A stretch of DNA of 38,882 bases, from contig JBBQIR010000014.1 in NCBI GenBank assembly GCA_038325105.1, forward strand, positions 1 through 38,882. The letters are read 5' to 3'. Each line of letters opens with the position of its first letter. Within the stretch, counting starts at the first letter, position 1. Below the pieces are notes generated by a model that made no database searches, had not been told where the DNA came from, and worked only from the letters and a program-made list of their open reading frames with translations. Below are positions 16,233 to 24,420 of this stretch, in pieces. The DNA comes from WSXY01 sp038325105 (lineage in GTDB: Bacteria > Actinomycetota > Coriobacteriia > Anaerosomatales > Anaerosomataceae). The position numbers were made by a program, and so were the translations under genes.

Positions 16233-16564
16233 CAGCCTCGCCTCAGTGTGATGTCGAATCCGATTGCCCGTCGGATCAGGCGTGATAGGTACGCCCGGTG
16301 ATCCTCATCCGTATGCAGCTTCTCGCGAATCGGTAATGTGATGACGATAGGCCGATACGTCGAGTTGATCTTCTGTTGCGTTCGTTCATCAATCTCTGCC
16401 ATGTAGGCCTCATTGACGGCGACGATACCGCTCGAGTCGTCGTCAATCAGTTCGTTCAGGCGCTTACGCGCCTCGTCAGGCCCCTCGACCGTGATGACGT
16501 CAACACCGGCAAGCCGGAAGCCGTCACCCGTGTCGGAATCGGTGAGTACGACGAGCTTATACAA
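16232..16564 (-). CDS. atpF: V/A-type ATPase subunit F (central stalk)
   Basis: A 110-residue Rossmann-like subunit that sits on the D shaft. The N-terminus MYKLVVLTDSDTGDGFRLAG and the following VDVITVEGPDEARKRLNEL match the family, as does SGIVAVNEAYMAEID near residues 45-59 and the PIVITLPIRE strand. Its start lies inside the end of atpC (eight-base overlap) and its stop overlaps the atpA ATG. The position between C and A is the standard bacterial order. Confidence 0.95.
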   Translation of the reverse strand: MYKLVVLTDSDTGDGFRLAGVDVITVEGPDEARKRLNELIDDDSSGIVAVNEAYMAEIDERTQQKINSTYRPIVITLPIREKLHTDEDHRAYLSRLIRRAIGFDITLRRG

Positions 16565-17648
16565 CGATCAGCTCCTCCCTCATCCGGTGTACGGGCATGC
16601 CGACCGAAACACCTTTTACGATGATCCGCAGGTTGGTGACCTCGTTGGTCTTCATCCACAGATAACCGATTATGACGCCAACGCCGAGCGGATCCCCACG
16701 GCCCACGATGAACGCTCGACGCATGAGGTAGTCCTCCAGCGCCCGCTCGAAGACCGATACAGAGCCGGACTCGATGTACTTGATCGCGACCTCCTCGACG
16801 GGACGCCCGTACGGTGTCCGCTTCAGGCGGTCGTACACCTCATCAACGTCCGACATACGTGCAAGGTCACCGAACAACTGCTCGCTAACCTTGATACCGC
16901 CGGGCAAGAAGAACCGCAGCGGATCTTGGTCACCGATGTCCGCATTAAGCAGACGGAGGCAGGTCAGCAGGTTGATTGTGTCAATCTGCGTGCCGAGGAA
17001 GCGCTTCACCAGCCGCTTGTTCACTCCACGCCCCCTCAGGCGCTTCGTGGCCCATTCGGTGTAGTACTTGTCGAGTGCAAGCTCAAGAACCGCAAGGTTT
17101 CCGCTCTCGATGTACTCCGGCATCGCCGCACGCAATGGAATCGCGAACGGCAGCTTCCAGGTCGACAGCGTATCGACAACGCTCTTAACGCTTTGCTGGC
17201 GCGCAAGTTCACCCAGGTCGATCTGGGTCAGCTGACCGACCGCGATCATGCTCTCAACGATCTCCTCAGGCGAGAGGCTCATATGCCGACCACGAACGAT
17301 GGTCTTGATGTTGAACAGGTCCCATCGTCCGAGCAGAGCATTAAGCATCTCTATCGAATCGTCGTTCACGAGTGAGAGCACCTTGCGGAACGTGCGAACC
17401 ATGTTGTCTTTCAGCGCCAGGTCGATCTGCCCGGCCGTCCGGCCGTGCAGCAACCGTTCCTCCAGGTCCGGCCCGTACTCGGTCTCCATGAGCGACTGAA
17501 TCACGCCGGCCAGGTCCTTCGCCTGCATCAAGCTGTCCATGAACGGCTGTTTGAGCAGACGGGAACGCATGCCACGAACGCGAGCATTGGAGTACCCGTA
17601 GTCGCGCTTGCTGGGGGCAAAGCGCTTAATGGTCGCGGTCTCACTCAT
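16557..17648 (-). CDS. atpC: V/A-type ATPase subunit C (AC39-like)
   Basis: A 363-residue all-helical subunit that connects the central stalk to the membrane ring. It starts MSETATIKRFAPSKRDYGYSNARVRGMRSRLL, where the 'Y.yaNARvRgm...LL' pattern is the family hallmark. Further segments include LFNIKTIVRGR near 117-127 and two similar repeats with PLRAAMPEYIESGNLAVLE and PVEEVAIKYIESGSVSVFE. I start at the ATG at 17648, which overlaps the atpE stop as ATGA. The longer frame reaching 17864 would run inside atpE and adds unrelated sequence. Confidence 0.94.
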   Translation of the reverse strand: MSETATIKRFAPSKRDYGYSNARVRGMRSRLLKQPFMDSLMQAKDLAGVIQSLMETEYGPDLEERLLHGRTAGQIDLALKDNMVRTFRKVLSLVNDDSIEMLNALLGRWDLFNIKTIVRGRHMSLSPEEIVESMIAVGQLTQIDLGELARQQSVKSVVDTLSTWKLPFAIPLRAAMPEYIESGNLAVLELALDKYYTEWATKRLRGRGVNKRLVKRFLGTQIDTINLLTCLRLLNADIGDQDPLRFFLPGGIKVSEQLFGDLARMSDVDEVYDRLKRTPYGRPVEEVAIKYIESGSVSVFERALEDYLMRRAFIVGRGDPLGVGVIIGYLWMKTNEVTNLRIIVKGVSVGMPVHRMREELIVV

Positions 17649-18223
17649 CGGGTCAGAATCTCCGCGATTTGTGCCTGCGCGAGCGTGCGAGCCTTGCCGA
17701 GCCGTGATTCGAACGTATTGCGGCGCGTGACCTTGCCGCCGACAGTCACCGCCATGAGCCCGCCGGCCGTGGCGATCTCCGGCTTCACGACACACGTCGG
17801 GTTGATCGCTTTCACGACCCTCTCGGCAAGCGCCGCATCGGCCGGATCCACGAGAACGTCGCATTCACCCGTCACGCCCACGAACGTCTCTTCCGCAAGC
17901 TTGCGGAAGACGCGCTCGTAGTCTGCGGTATTCCGCATAGTGCCAAGTCGTTCGAGCGCACCGGTGAACGCCTGCTCGACAGCGCTGTCCCGGACTGCAG
18001 CCAGCGCCTTTCTGTTCTCGAGCCGCGCAGCATTGATCGTCTTGCCGACCTTCGAGATCACTACATCCTCGATAGCCGCAAGCTTCTGCGTCTTCGTGCG
18101 TTCGGCCTCTCTGTGTGCCTCATCTCGGATGGACGAGGCTTGTGCCTCGGCCACCCGGAGAATCTCCGTGCATTCGGCATCGGCCTGCTCTTCCAGTGCT
18201 CGGAAGATATCTTCAATGGCCAT
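17645..18223 (-). CDS. atpE: V/A-type ATPase subunit E (peripheral stalk)
   Basis: A 192-residue stalk subunit. The N-terminal 70 residues are a long charged helix (EDIFRALEEQADAECTEILR, then AQASSIRDEAHREAERTK), which pairs with the H/G subunit to form a peripheral stalk. The C-terminal half is globular with GECDVLVDPADAALAERVV and GGLMAVTVGGKVTRRNTFESR, the E-subunit signature region. The length fits the family (about 185-200). The stop overlaps the atpC ATG. Upstream, atpK ends 28 bases away. Confidence 0.93.
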   Translation of the reverse strand: MAIEDIFRALEEQADAECTEILRVAEAQASSIRDEAHREAERTKTQKLAAIEDVVISKVGKTINAARLENRKALAAVRDSAVEQAFTGALERLGTMRNTADYERVFRKLAEETFVGVTGECDVLVDPADAALAERVVKAINPTCVVKPEIATAGGLMAVTVGGKVTRRNTFESRLGKARTLAQAQIAEILTR

Positions 18224-18251
18224 TCGTCAGTCCTTCCGCGTGCGGTCCGTC

Positions 18252-18584
18252 TTAGGCGGTACCGATCATGAAGGCGATAACGAAGCCCAGCAGGGCGATA
18301 ATCTCAGGCAGGGCCTGCAGAACGATCAGGGTCGTACCAACTTCGGGACGCTCAGCAAGCGTACCGGCGCCAGCGGCACCGATCTTCGCCTGGGCATAGC
18401 CGGCGCTCATTGCCGAGATGCTCATCGCGGCACCTGCGGCGATCGCCTTCGCAACGCCGACCTTGGGGTCGACAGCTACGACTTCGCCCTCAGCTGCCTG
18501 TGCGAAAGCCATGGCCGGGACGATCATTGCAGTAAAGAATGCACTGCCAAAAACGACTTTCGCGAGCTGGTTCTTCTTGATCAT
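18252..18584 (-). CDS. atpK: V/A-type ATPase membrane rotor subunit K (c ring)
   Basis: A 110-residue proteolipid that forms the ion-carrying ring. The N-terminal 28 residues look like a signal peptide (AMAFA before Q), as in Thermus VatL. Two membrane helices follow, about 44-72 (GAAMSISAMSAGYAQAKIGAAG) and 82-108. The ion-binding glutamate is E94 in LQALPEIIALLGF. It is a single hairpin, not the doubled form of Enterococcus NtpK. Residues after E94 are I-I, where the Na+-binding Enterococcus ring has T-Q, so proton use looks more likely, but this is only inference. The ATG overlaps the atpI stop (ATGA). Confidence 0.93.
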   Translation of the reverse strand: MIKKNQLAKVVFGSAFFTAMIVPAMAFAQAAEGEVVAVDPKVGVAKAIAAGAAMSISAMSAGYAQAKIGAAGAGTLAERPEVGTTLIVLQALPEIIALLGFVIAFMIGTA

Positions 18585-20542
18585 GCGCTCTTTTCACCTC
18601 CGGTTTTGTGGAACGGCTCGTACTCTGACTTGCTCGTCTCGTAGTACTTCTGACCAAGCTCATAGAAGTTGAGACGCAGTGCATGAATGGACGGCGTGAA
18701 CGCCGCAAGTACCAGGTGCAGTGCGTGGAAGAGGATCGCCACGATGACGCCAACGAGGAATGGCATCTTCTCGGCCATCTTATTGATGGCGCTTGCGAAG
18801 ATCGCGTCAGACAAGCCGACAGCCATGATACGGATGTAGCTTGCTGTGTGGGACACGAGCTCAAGGGTTTCAATCGCACCCATGAAGCCGCCGTAGCGGA
18901 AGATCGCAAAGACAGCGGCGACCAGGACAATGGCTCCAAGAATCTGGGCACTCGGCTGAAGACCCGGGCTCAGCAGGTTCGCTGCAGCAAGGAAGATGAG
19001 TCCTCCGACGAAGAGACCAGCGAGCCCGCCCTTAACGTAGGCATGCTTGAAGTGCTTCGTCCTGATGGCGTTAACCACACCCAGGATCAGGCCGAACATC
19101 ATCTGTATAACGCCGATGGCTATCGCCAACCCCATGAACTTGACGACCTCGACCTCGCGATTAAATGGCAGAAGTCCGCCGAAGATCGGCACGATCAGCT
19201 TCGCTTCCCAGAGAAGGCTCCCGAAGAGCTCTCCGTAGAGGAAGCCGAAGATGATCGCTGCAGTGGCCGCCGGGCCCATGAGGCCTGTGGCCAGCTGAAC
19301 ACCTTCGTTGTCCTTGAACTTGAATCGCATCCAGAAGATGATCAAAAGCATGACGGCGCCATAGCCGATGTCGCCGACGATCATGCCGAAGATGAGCGGG
19401 AAGCTGAGTGCCCAGACAAGCGACGGGTCGACGGTGCCGTACTGCGGCTTGCCGCCCATGAGGAAACTCATGACCCAGGCCGAGGGCTGCATCCACTTGG
19501 GGTTCTTCATCGCGACCGGGACTTCGTCATACTCCTTCTCGTCGAGCTCGGTCTGGTTGATGATGACGTCCGTACCGAAGTTCTCAACGATGGTTCTGCG
19601 AAGCGGCTTCACATGCTCCACAGGAAGCCAGCCGGTGATAACGAAGGCGTACTCGGTCTGACCGAACTTCGGAATCTCGCTGATCTCATCGATCTTGTCC
19701 GAGAGCACGTCACGAATGGTCGAGAGCTTCACGAACCACTTTGCCGACATGTCGTTCAACTCGGCGCGAACCTCGTCGAGCCGCGCCGGCAAGCTGACCC
19801 GGCGCTCTTTGAGGTGATCGTACGCGACATCGAAGGGCATGTCCTGGAACTCGGACGGCAGGCGTACCTGGTTGACGTTCTCCATCGCCAGGAACTTGTG
19901 AACGCCATCAGAGTATTTCCGTGCGAATACGACGATGACCGCGGTGGTCTCCTCGTCGACGTCGGTCGAGACGATCTCGCACTGGCTCTTGGTAATCTCG
20001 TCGAGCTCCTTCTTGAGCTCCTCGAGGGCGCCCTTGTAGCGGCGCTCAACCAGCAGTGCAACCGAGTCGTAGGTGCCGGTGGTCACAATCTGTTTCGCCA
20101 GCGGCTGAATCTTCTTGAGAATCGGCTCATAGCGGCCCAGAAGCGCAATCTCGGCTTCCATGTTCGATTGCGCCTGAGCCAGGCTCGACGTGCGGTCCTC
20201 GACCTGCTCGATGACGTCGGTTACCTCCTGGGAAAGCGCGCGGCTATCCAGGTTCCACATCTGGAGGTACTGCTTCTCTCGCTCCAACTCATCGACCGCA
20301 GTGTTTGGAAGATGAAGCGCCTTGACGATCGAGCGCAAGCGGAGGAGAAGATCCTCCATGCGCTCCTTCTCGGCCGCCTGGTTGTCGACCACTTCCATCT
20401 GGTCGAGCGGTACTTCGCCGGACTGGATTTTCTTTGAGAGATCCTCGATGTGCAGCGTCCCGATCTCGTGAAGTAGGCTCACTACGTCATAGAAGCGGTT
20501 CTTCGGCCCGATCAGTTCGACCTTGGCCATTGGGACCAGCAT
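18581..20542 (-). CDS. atpI: V/A-type ATPase membrane stator subunit I (a subunit)
   Basis: A 653-residue stator subunit that holds the ion half-channels. Residues 1 to about 340 are a soluble, coiled-coil N-terminal half (starts MLVPMAKVELIGPKNRFYDV, with EKERMEDLLLRLRSIV and QVEDRTSSLAQAQSNMEAE). The C-terminal half has about seven to eight membrane segments, including FGMIVGDIGYGAVMLLII, MFGLILGVVNAIRTK, and the conserved arginine-bearing helix SHTASYIRIMAVGLSDA, which faces E94 of the ring. A GGAGGAGGG site seven bases before the ATG supports this start. It is second in the operon, 49 bases after atpH. Confidence 0.96.
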   Translation of the reverse strand: MLVPMAKVELIGPKNRFYDVVSLLHEIGTLHIEDLSKKIQSGEVPLDQMEVVDNQAAEKERMEDLLLRLRSIVKALHLPNTAVDELEREKQYLQMWNLDSRALSQEVTDVIEQVEDRTSSLAQAQSNMEAEIALLGRYEPILKKIQPLAKQIVTTGTYDSVALLVERRYKGALEELKKELDEITKSQCEIVSTDVDEETTAVIVVFARKYSDGVHKFLAMENVNQVRLPSEFQDMPFDVAYDHLKERRVSLPARLDEVRAELNDMSAKWFVKLSTIRDVLSDKIDEISEIPKFGQTEYAFVITGWLPVEHVKPLRRTIVENFGTDVIINQTELDEKEYDEVPVAMKNPKWMQPSAWVMSFLMGGKPQYGTVDPSLVWALSFPLIFGMIVGDIGYGAVMLLIIFWMRFKFKDNEGVQLATGLMGPAATAAIIFGFLYGELFGSLLWEAKLIVPIFGGLLPFNREVEVVKFMGLAIAIGVIQMMFGLILGVVNAIRTKHFKHAYVKGGLAGLFVGGLIFLAAANLLSPGLQPSAQILGAIVLVAAVFAIFRYGGFMGAIETLELVSHTASYIRIMAVGLSDAIFASAINKMAEKMPFLVGVIVAILFHALHLVLAAFTPSIHALRLNFYELGQKYYETSKSEYEPFHKTGGEKSA

Positions 20543-20591
20543 GCCTGAACCCTCCTCCCCCTGTTACGGGACCAGTGCCCTTAGGAAAGCG

Positions 20592-20960
20592 CTATGCCGA
20601 GGTGACGATGGACACGATGGCGTCCACGGCCTCGGAGTGACGCTTGTCCAGTTCTTTCTCGAGCGCGTCGGTGTCTGCCGTGATCTTCCCGCGGAGACTT
20701 GACGCTTCAGTTTCGGCTTTTGCGACCGCCTGCTCAGCATGTTCCTTGGCAGCCCTGTCCGCATCGGTTTCTGCGTTGCGCAGGGTCTCGACTGCGGCCT
20801 TGCGTGCGTCAGTAACGATCTTCTCGGCCTGGGTCTTCGCCGCCAGGACACGCCCGGAAATCTCCATTTCCTTCTCGCGTATCTGATAGAGAGGCGAGTT
20901 GGCGTCCTTGTTGACGACGTCCTGATGGAATCTGATTTCCTCCAGAACCTTCTCGTCCAT
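20592..20960 (-). CDS. atpH: V/A-type ATPase subunit H/G (peripheral stalk helix)
   Basis: A 122-residue, nearly all-helical, charged protein without cysteine or tryptophan, as expected for the stalk partner of subunit E. Examples are LYQIREKEMEISGRVLAAKT and TLRNAETDADRAAKEHAEQA, with heptad-like spacing through residues 20-110. The ATG at 20960 is supported by AAGGAG six to ten bases upstream. The longer frame to 21086 has no such site. As first gene it would be made with I from the same transcript. The name differs between species (G in Thermus, H in archaea). Recognition is by position and helical pattern more than by motif. Confidence 0.85.
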   Translation of the reverse strand: MDEKVLEEIRFHQDVVNKDANSPLYQIREKEMEISGRVLAAKTQAEKIVTDARKAAVETLRNAETDADRAAKEHAEQAVAKAETEASSLRGKITADTDALEKELDKRHSEAVDAIVSIVTSA

Positions 20961-21039
20961 TGGATCTCTCCTTCTTCCCAGCGTTCTTGCGGGTCCGATC
21001 CGGGCGCGGTTCCGGACTCGTTGAGGACCGCTAGCAACC

Positions 21040-21053
21040 ACCACGCGCGTGGT
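21040..21053. promoter_or_regulatory. 14-base perfect palindrome upstream of the ATPase operon
   Basis: The perfect palindrome ACCACGCGCGTGGT lies in the 242-base gap between alr and atpH, about 80 bases before the atpH ATG. This gap should hold the promoter of the nine-gene ATPase operon. A short inverted repeat (tccgct near 21092 and agcgga near 21132) also lies there. I could not identify convincing -35/-10 boxes. The palindrome could be an operator or a transcribed hairpin; this is speculative. Confidence 0.3.
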
Positions 21054-21202
21054 CGTCGCTGATACCGTCACAACAACACAACACACGGCGATTCCGCTCT
21101 CACGCCGGTGTCATGGTGGGTGTTCGCCGTAAGCGGAGCTGTCTCCTGCAAGAAATGGCGATTTTGTTACGAGGAGGCATCGGGAATGAGCCCCCGGGAC
21201 GC

Positions 21203-22321
21203 CTATACGGCGCGGCGCTCCAACCGGAGGCCGAAACCGCAGGCGAGCTCGTAGTTGATCGTTCCGGCATGACCGGCCGGTTCGTCCATGAGAATGCTCT
21301 CCCCGCCCTGGGGCCCCACGATTACTACTTCATCGCCCGGAGCAACGTGCAGCGAGTCCGGCACTTCGATCATGAACTGATCCATGCAGATGCGACCGAC
21401 TTGCTGACAGCGCCGTCCGCCCACAAGGACCTGCATCGCGTTGGACGCCGCCCGGTGGATGCCATCGGCATATCCTGCGGGCACCGTCGCGATGGTCGTG
21501 GGCGCCCCGGCGTGATAGGTGAGGCCGTACGAGACGCCGTCACCAAGGCCAATACGCTTCACGAACGAGAGCCGCGCCTTGACGGTCATTGCGGGCCGCA
21601 GTTCGATCGCCTTGTGGGTCGAAGGCGCAGGATGAAGGCCGTAGATGGCGATACCGCAGCGCACCATATCGAAGTGCGTCTCCGGGTGCATGATCGTGGC
21701 CGCGCTGTTGGCGGCATGCACGATCGGCGGGCGGACGCCCTCCGTGCTCATCTTGTCGATAGCCTTGCGGAAGCGCTCGACCTGCCGCTCGAATTCCCAG
21801 TCGCCCGGGACGTCGGCCGTGGCGAAGTGCGTGAACACGCCCTCCATCTCAAGCCCTGGCATCCCCCGCAACCACGCCACCATATCGTGCGCCTCCTCGG
21901 CCCGCACGCCGATACGGTTCATGCCCGAGTCGACCTTCAGGTGATAGCGCACCGTCGTTCCAGCGAGCATCGCTGCACGGCTGAGTTCCACCGCAAACTC
22001 CCGCGAGGCGACGGTTGGGACGATTGCCTGCTCGATGATGAGATCCACGCCTGTGATCGGCGGTTCACTCAGGACGTGAACGGGCACGGTGATGCCCGCC
22101 TCGCGAAGCGCAACCGCCTCTTCGAGCGTGGCAACGCCCAGCCGGTCGGCACCGCCCGCAAGCGCGGCCTGCGCCGAGGTAAGGGCTCCATGCCCGTAAC
22201 CGTCGGCCTTCACGACTGCCATGAATCTCGTGCCGGGCTTCGTGAGCGCCTTAAGGGTGCGCACGTTTCGGACGATCGCCGCAGCATCGACCTCGACCCA
22301 GGCGGAGCGGCGATACGTCAT
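21203..22321 (-). CDS. alr: Alanine racemase
   Basis: A 372-residue PLP enzyme that makes D-alanine for peptidoglycan. The PLP lysine is K38 in AVVKADGYGHGA, and the second catalytic base is Y265 in DGVSYGLTY, matching the numbering of Geobacillus Alr. Other hallmarks are HLKVDSGMNRIG (128-139), HAANSAA (202-208), RCGIAIYG (221-228), GRICMDQFM and the C-terminal NYELACGFGLR. The protein ends LERRAV, a little different from the common 'ri.R.Y' end. It starts three bases after the CBS gene stop, so the two share a transcript. D-alanine supply fits the neighbouring glm genes. Confidence 0.98.
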   Translation of the reverse strand: MTYRRSAWVEVDAAAIVRNVRTLKALTKPGTRFMAVVKADGYGHGALTSAQAALAGGADRLGVATLEEAVALREAGITVPVHVLSEPPITGVDLIIEQAIVPTVASREFAVELSRAAMLAGTTVRYHLKVDSGMNRIGVRAEEAHDMVAWLRGMPGLEMEGVFTHFATADVPGDWEFERQVERFRKAIDKMSTEGVRPPIVHAANSAATIMHPETHFDMVRCGIAIYGLHPAPSTHKAIELRPAMTVKARLSFVKRIGLGDGVSYGLTYHAGAPTTIATVPAGYADGIHRAASNAMQVLVGGRRCQQVGRICMDQFMIEVPDSLHVAPGDEVVIVGPQGGESILMDEPAGHAGTINYELACGFGLRLERRAV

Positions 22322-22324
22322 CTC

Positions 22325-22783
22325 TTACTCTCCCGACACCAGAGAGCGAACGATGTCTGACTTGCTGACGATTCCGACGAGCTTGTCGCCGTCGAGCACC
22401 GGCACCCGGCTGACCTCGCGCTCGACCATGAGTGTCGCGAGGTCTTCGATACTTGTCTCGGCCTGCACGGTCACCGGCTCGCTGCTCATAACATCGCCCA
22501 CTGTCGCTCCGACGGCCTTCTTGAGTTCGCTCTCGAACTTCGCCGTCGACGGCGGGTACATGATGAATCCGTCGAGCAGGTGGATATAGGTGGGGAATTC
22601 GATCTTCACTTCCTGCATGATGAGGTCGCCCTCAGTCACTATGCCGATGAGTTTCTCGCCATCCAGCACCGGCAACGCGCCGATACGGTGCTCGGTCATC
22701 AACCGGGCGGCATCCGTGACCGGCAGTTCGCGAGCGACCGTGCGTGGATCCGGGGTCATGATGTCGCGTGCTGTGCGTTCCAT
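22325..22783 (-). CDS. Two-domain CBS protein
   Basis: A 152-residue stand-alone pair of CBS domains (residues about 6-58 and 97-149), each beginning with a 'DIM.pdp.tv' or 'DVMsseP.tV' strand and ending GIVTEGDL or GIVSKSDI. CBS pairs sense adenine nucleotides, or act as dimerisation modules. The link between them (60-93, with FPTYIHLLDGFIMYPPS) is a helix-forming segment seen in other small stand-alone CBS proteins. No catalytic domain is attached and the ligand is unknown. It sits directly upstream of alr, but a functional link to D-alanine is not shown. Confidence 0.9.
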   Translation of the reverse strand: MERTARDIMTPDPRTVARELPVTDAARLMTEHRIGALPVLDGEKLIGIVTEGDLIMQEVKIEFPTYIHLLDGFIMYPPSTAKFESELKKAVGATVGDVMSSEPVTVQAETSIEDLATLMVEREVSRVPVLDGDKLVGIVSKSDIVRSLVSGE

Positions 22784-22803
22784 CGTTCCTCCAAAAGTCT
22801 CGA

Positions 22804-22830
22804 CCGGCCGTGGCCGGAGTGGCGTCTATA
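22804..22830 (-). promoter_or_regulatory. Candidate promoter and palindrome upstream of the CBS-alr pair
   Basis: The 80-base gap contains TATAGA on the minus strand (22825-22830, -10-like) and, just downstream, the hairpin ccggcc-gt-ggccgg (22804-22817). A possible -35, TTGGTT, lies 19 bases upstream, longer than optimal. A second -10-like hexamer, TAGAAT, lies in between. Weak evidence. Confidence 0.3.
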
Positions 22831-22863
22831 GAGCGATTCTACCCGAGCCAACCAACACGCGCG

Positions 22864-24393
22864 TCAGGTAAGAATCTCACGGACCGCTGCAGGCAGATAC
22901 GCCGGCAGGTCTTTTGCGGTCAGACAGACTTCAGTCAGCTCCTCTGCAGCCAGGTCTCCCGCCCGCGCGTGCACGTATGCGCCAAGCGCTCCCGCCTCCA
23001 GTGGCGAGAGTCCCTGGGCAAGCAGCGTCCCGATGATGCCCGAGAGAACATCCCCGGAACCGGCCGTGGCCATGCCGGGATTGCCGGCCAGCGTGATCAC
23101 GATGCGGCCGGCCGAGGCGACCATCGTCCCCGCGCCCTTGAGCACGCACGCAAGCGAGGCTCCCGCAATGCCGCGCGCCGAGCTGATCCGGTCGGCCTGC
23201 ACCTCCTGGGCGCTGATGCCGAGCAGCTTCGCGAGTTCCCCGGGGTGCGGCGTCAAGACGGTCGAACCCAGGCGGTCAACGATCGCATCCGGGCCCGTCG
23301 ATGCGTACGCGTTCAGCCCGTCGGCGTCGAGGACGAGTGGCACCGGCAGGAGATCGACGAGCCGTCGCACGGCCTGTGTCGCCTCGTCGTGCGAGGTGAG
23401 GCCGGGGCCGAGCACAACCGCGTCGACCTCCGAGGCAAGGCGAACGATGCGATCGACCGATTCCGCTGCGATGGTGCCTTCGGGCGTTTCGGTCAGACCG
23501 ACCGCGATAACGTGAGGGAGTGCCGCCTGCATGACGGGTGCTACCGAGGCAGGGACGGCAGCGAACACGTAGCCCGCACCCATCCGCATCGCGCCAGCGG
23601 CAGCAAGCACCGCAGAGCCCGCATACAGGCGCGAGCCCGCAACGAGCAACACGCTGCCTCGCACGCCCTTGTGCGCGTCTGCGGCGGGCATTGGCAGGCA
23701 CGCGCGGTAGTCACCGCGGTCCCATATCTCGAGTTCGCCGAACTCGTCGAGGATCTGCCGGGGAATTCCGATGTCAGCGACGATAATCTCACCCGCGTAG
23801 CCGGCACCGGGATGGATGAGAATGCCGGGCTTTGCCGCGGCAAAGGTAACGGTCGCGTCCGCATGCACCGCCGGGCCCTGCACGATGCCGGTATCGGAGT
23901 CGACTCCCGAGGGGATGTCCGCCGAAATCACGAAGGCGTCGGCGTCGTCGATGGCCACGATTGCAGACGCATAGTGCTCGCGCGCGACACCCGAAAAGCC
24001 GATGCCGAATACCGCATCGATGATTACGGCCATTCCCGACAGGCGCCGCGCGAGATCGAACTCGCCACCGGTAAGCTCCCAGGGCACGCCTGAAGCGATC
24101 GCTTCGCGAGCCGCAGCGGCAGCATCGCCCGTCAGCGTCTCCGGGGCCACGAGCGCAAGGACGAGCACCTCTCGGCCGACCTCGGCCAGATGGCGCGCCG
24201 CAACCCAACCGTCCCCGCCATTATTGCCTTTGCCGGTGACGACGGCCACACGTCCGGCCGGGACACGCTGCAGCACTTCCATCGCGAGCACGCCACCGGC
24301 ACGCTGCATGAGCTCGCCGAGCGTGAGTCCCCCCGAGGCACACGCGCGCTCCTCGGCTGCGCGCATACCGGCTGCATCAAGCGCGTACTGCAT
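22864..24393 (-). CDS. nnr: Bifunctional NAD(P)HX epimerase/dehydratase
   Basis: A 509-residue fused repair enzyme for hydrated NADH and NADPH. The N-terminal YjeF domain (about 1-220) epimerises NAD(P)HX. It has GKGNNGGDG at residues 54-62 and a later IPSGVDSDTG loop. The C-terminal ribokinase-like domain (about 230-509) dehydrates the S form with ADP. It has VLLVAGSRLYAGSAVLAA, LDADGLNAY, LTPHPGELAKLL, and the nucleotide/active-site stretch NPGMATAGSGDVLSGI. Both halves look intact, as in bacterial YjeF fusions. It follows acpS by 27 bases in the glmS-acpS-nnr series. Confidence 0.97.
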   Translation of the reverse strand: MQYALDAAGMRAAEERACASGGLTLGELMQRAGGVLAMEVLQRVPAGRVAVVTGKGNNGGDGWVAARHLAEVGREVLVLALVAPETLTGDAAAAAREAIASGVPWELTGGEFDLARRLSGMAVIIDAVFGIGFSGVAREHYASAIVAIDDADAFVISADIPSGVDSDTGIVQGPAVHADATVTFAAAKPGILIHPGAGYAGEIIVADIGIPRQILDEFGELEIWDRGDYRACLPMPAADAHKGVRGSVLLVAGSRLYAGSAVLAAAGAMRMGAGYVFAAVPASVAPVMQAALPHVIAVGLTETPEGTIAAESVDRIVRLASEVDAVVLGPGLTSHDEATQAVRRLVDLLPVPLVLDADGLNAYASTGPDAIVDRLGSTVLTPHPGELAKLLGISAQEVQADRISSARGIAGASLACVLKGAGTMVASAGRIVITLAGNPGMATAGSGDVLSGIIGTLLAQGLSPLEAGALGAYVHARAGDLAAEELTEVCLTAKDLPAYLPAAVREILT

Positions 24394-24420
24394 AGAGCCT
24401 CCCCGGGCCTAGACGAACCG

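Noticed and set aside
17649..17864. Longer N-terminus of atpC
   Set aside because: The extra stretch lies inside atpE in another frame. The ATG at 17648 with ATGA overlap fits the family start.
18683..20437. A 584-residue plus-strand open frame
   Set aside because: Entirely antisense to atpI, with histidine- and aspartate-rich nonsense composition.
21100..21160. Possible fluoride riboswitch on the plus strand
   Set aside because: A few bases (TTCGCC and CTCCTGC) look similar, but the leading GGCGATG is missing and no plus-strand gene follows.
22864..24393. Two separate genes for NAD(P)HX epimerase and dehydratase
   Set aside because: A single frame covers both domains without a stop, as in many bacterial YjeF fusions.
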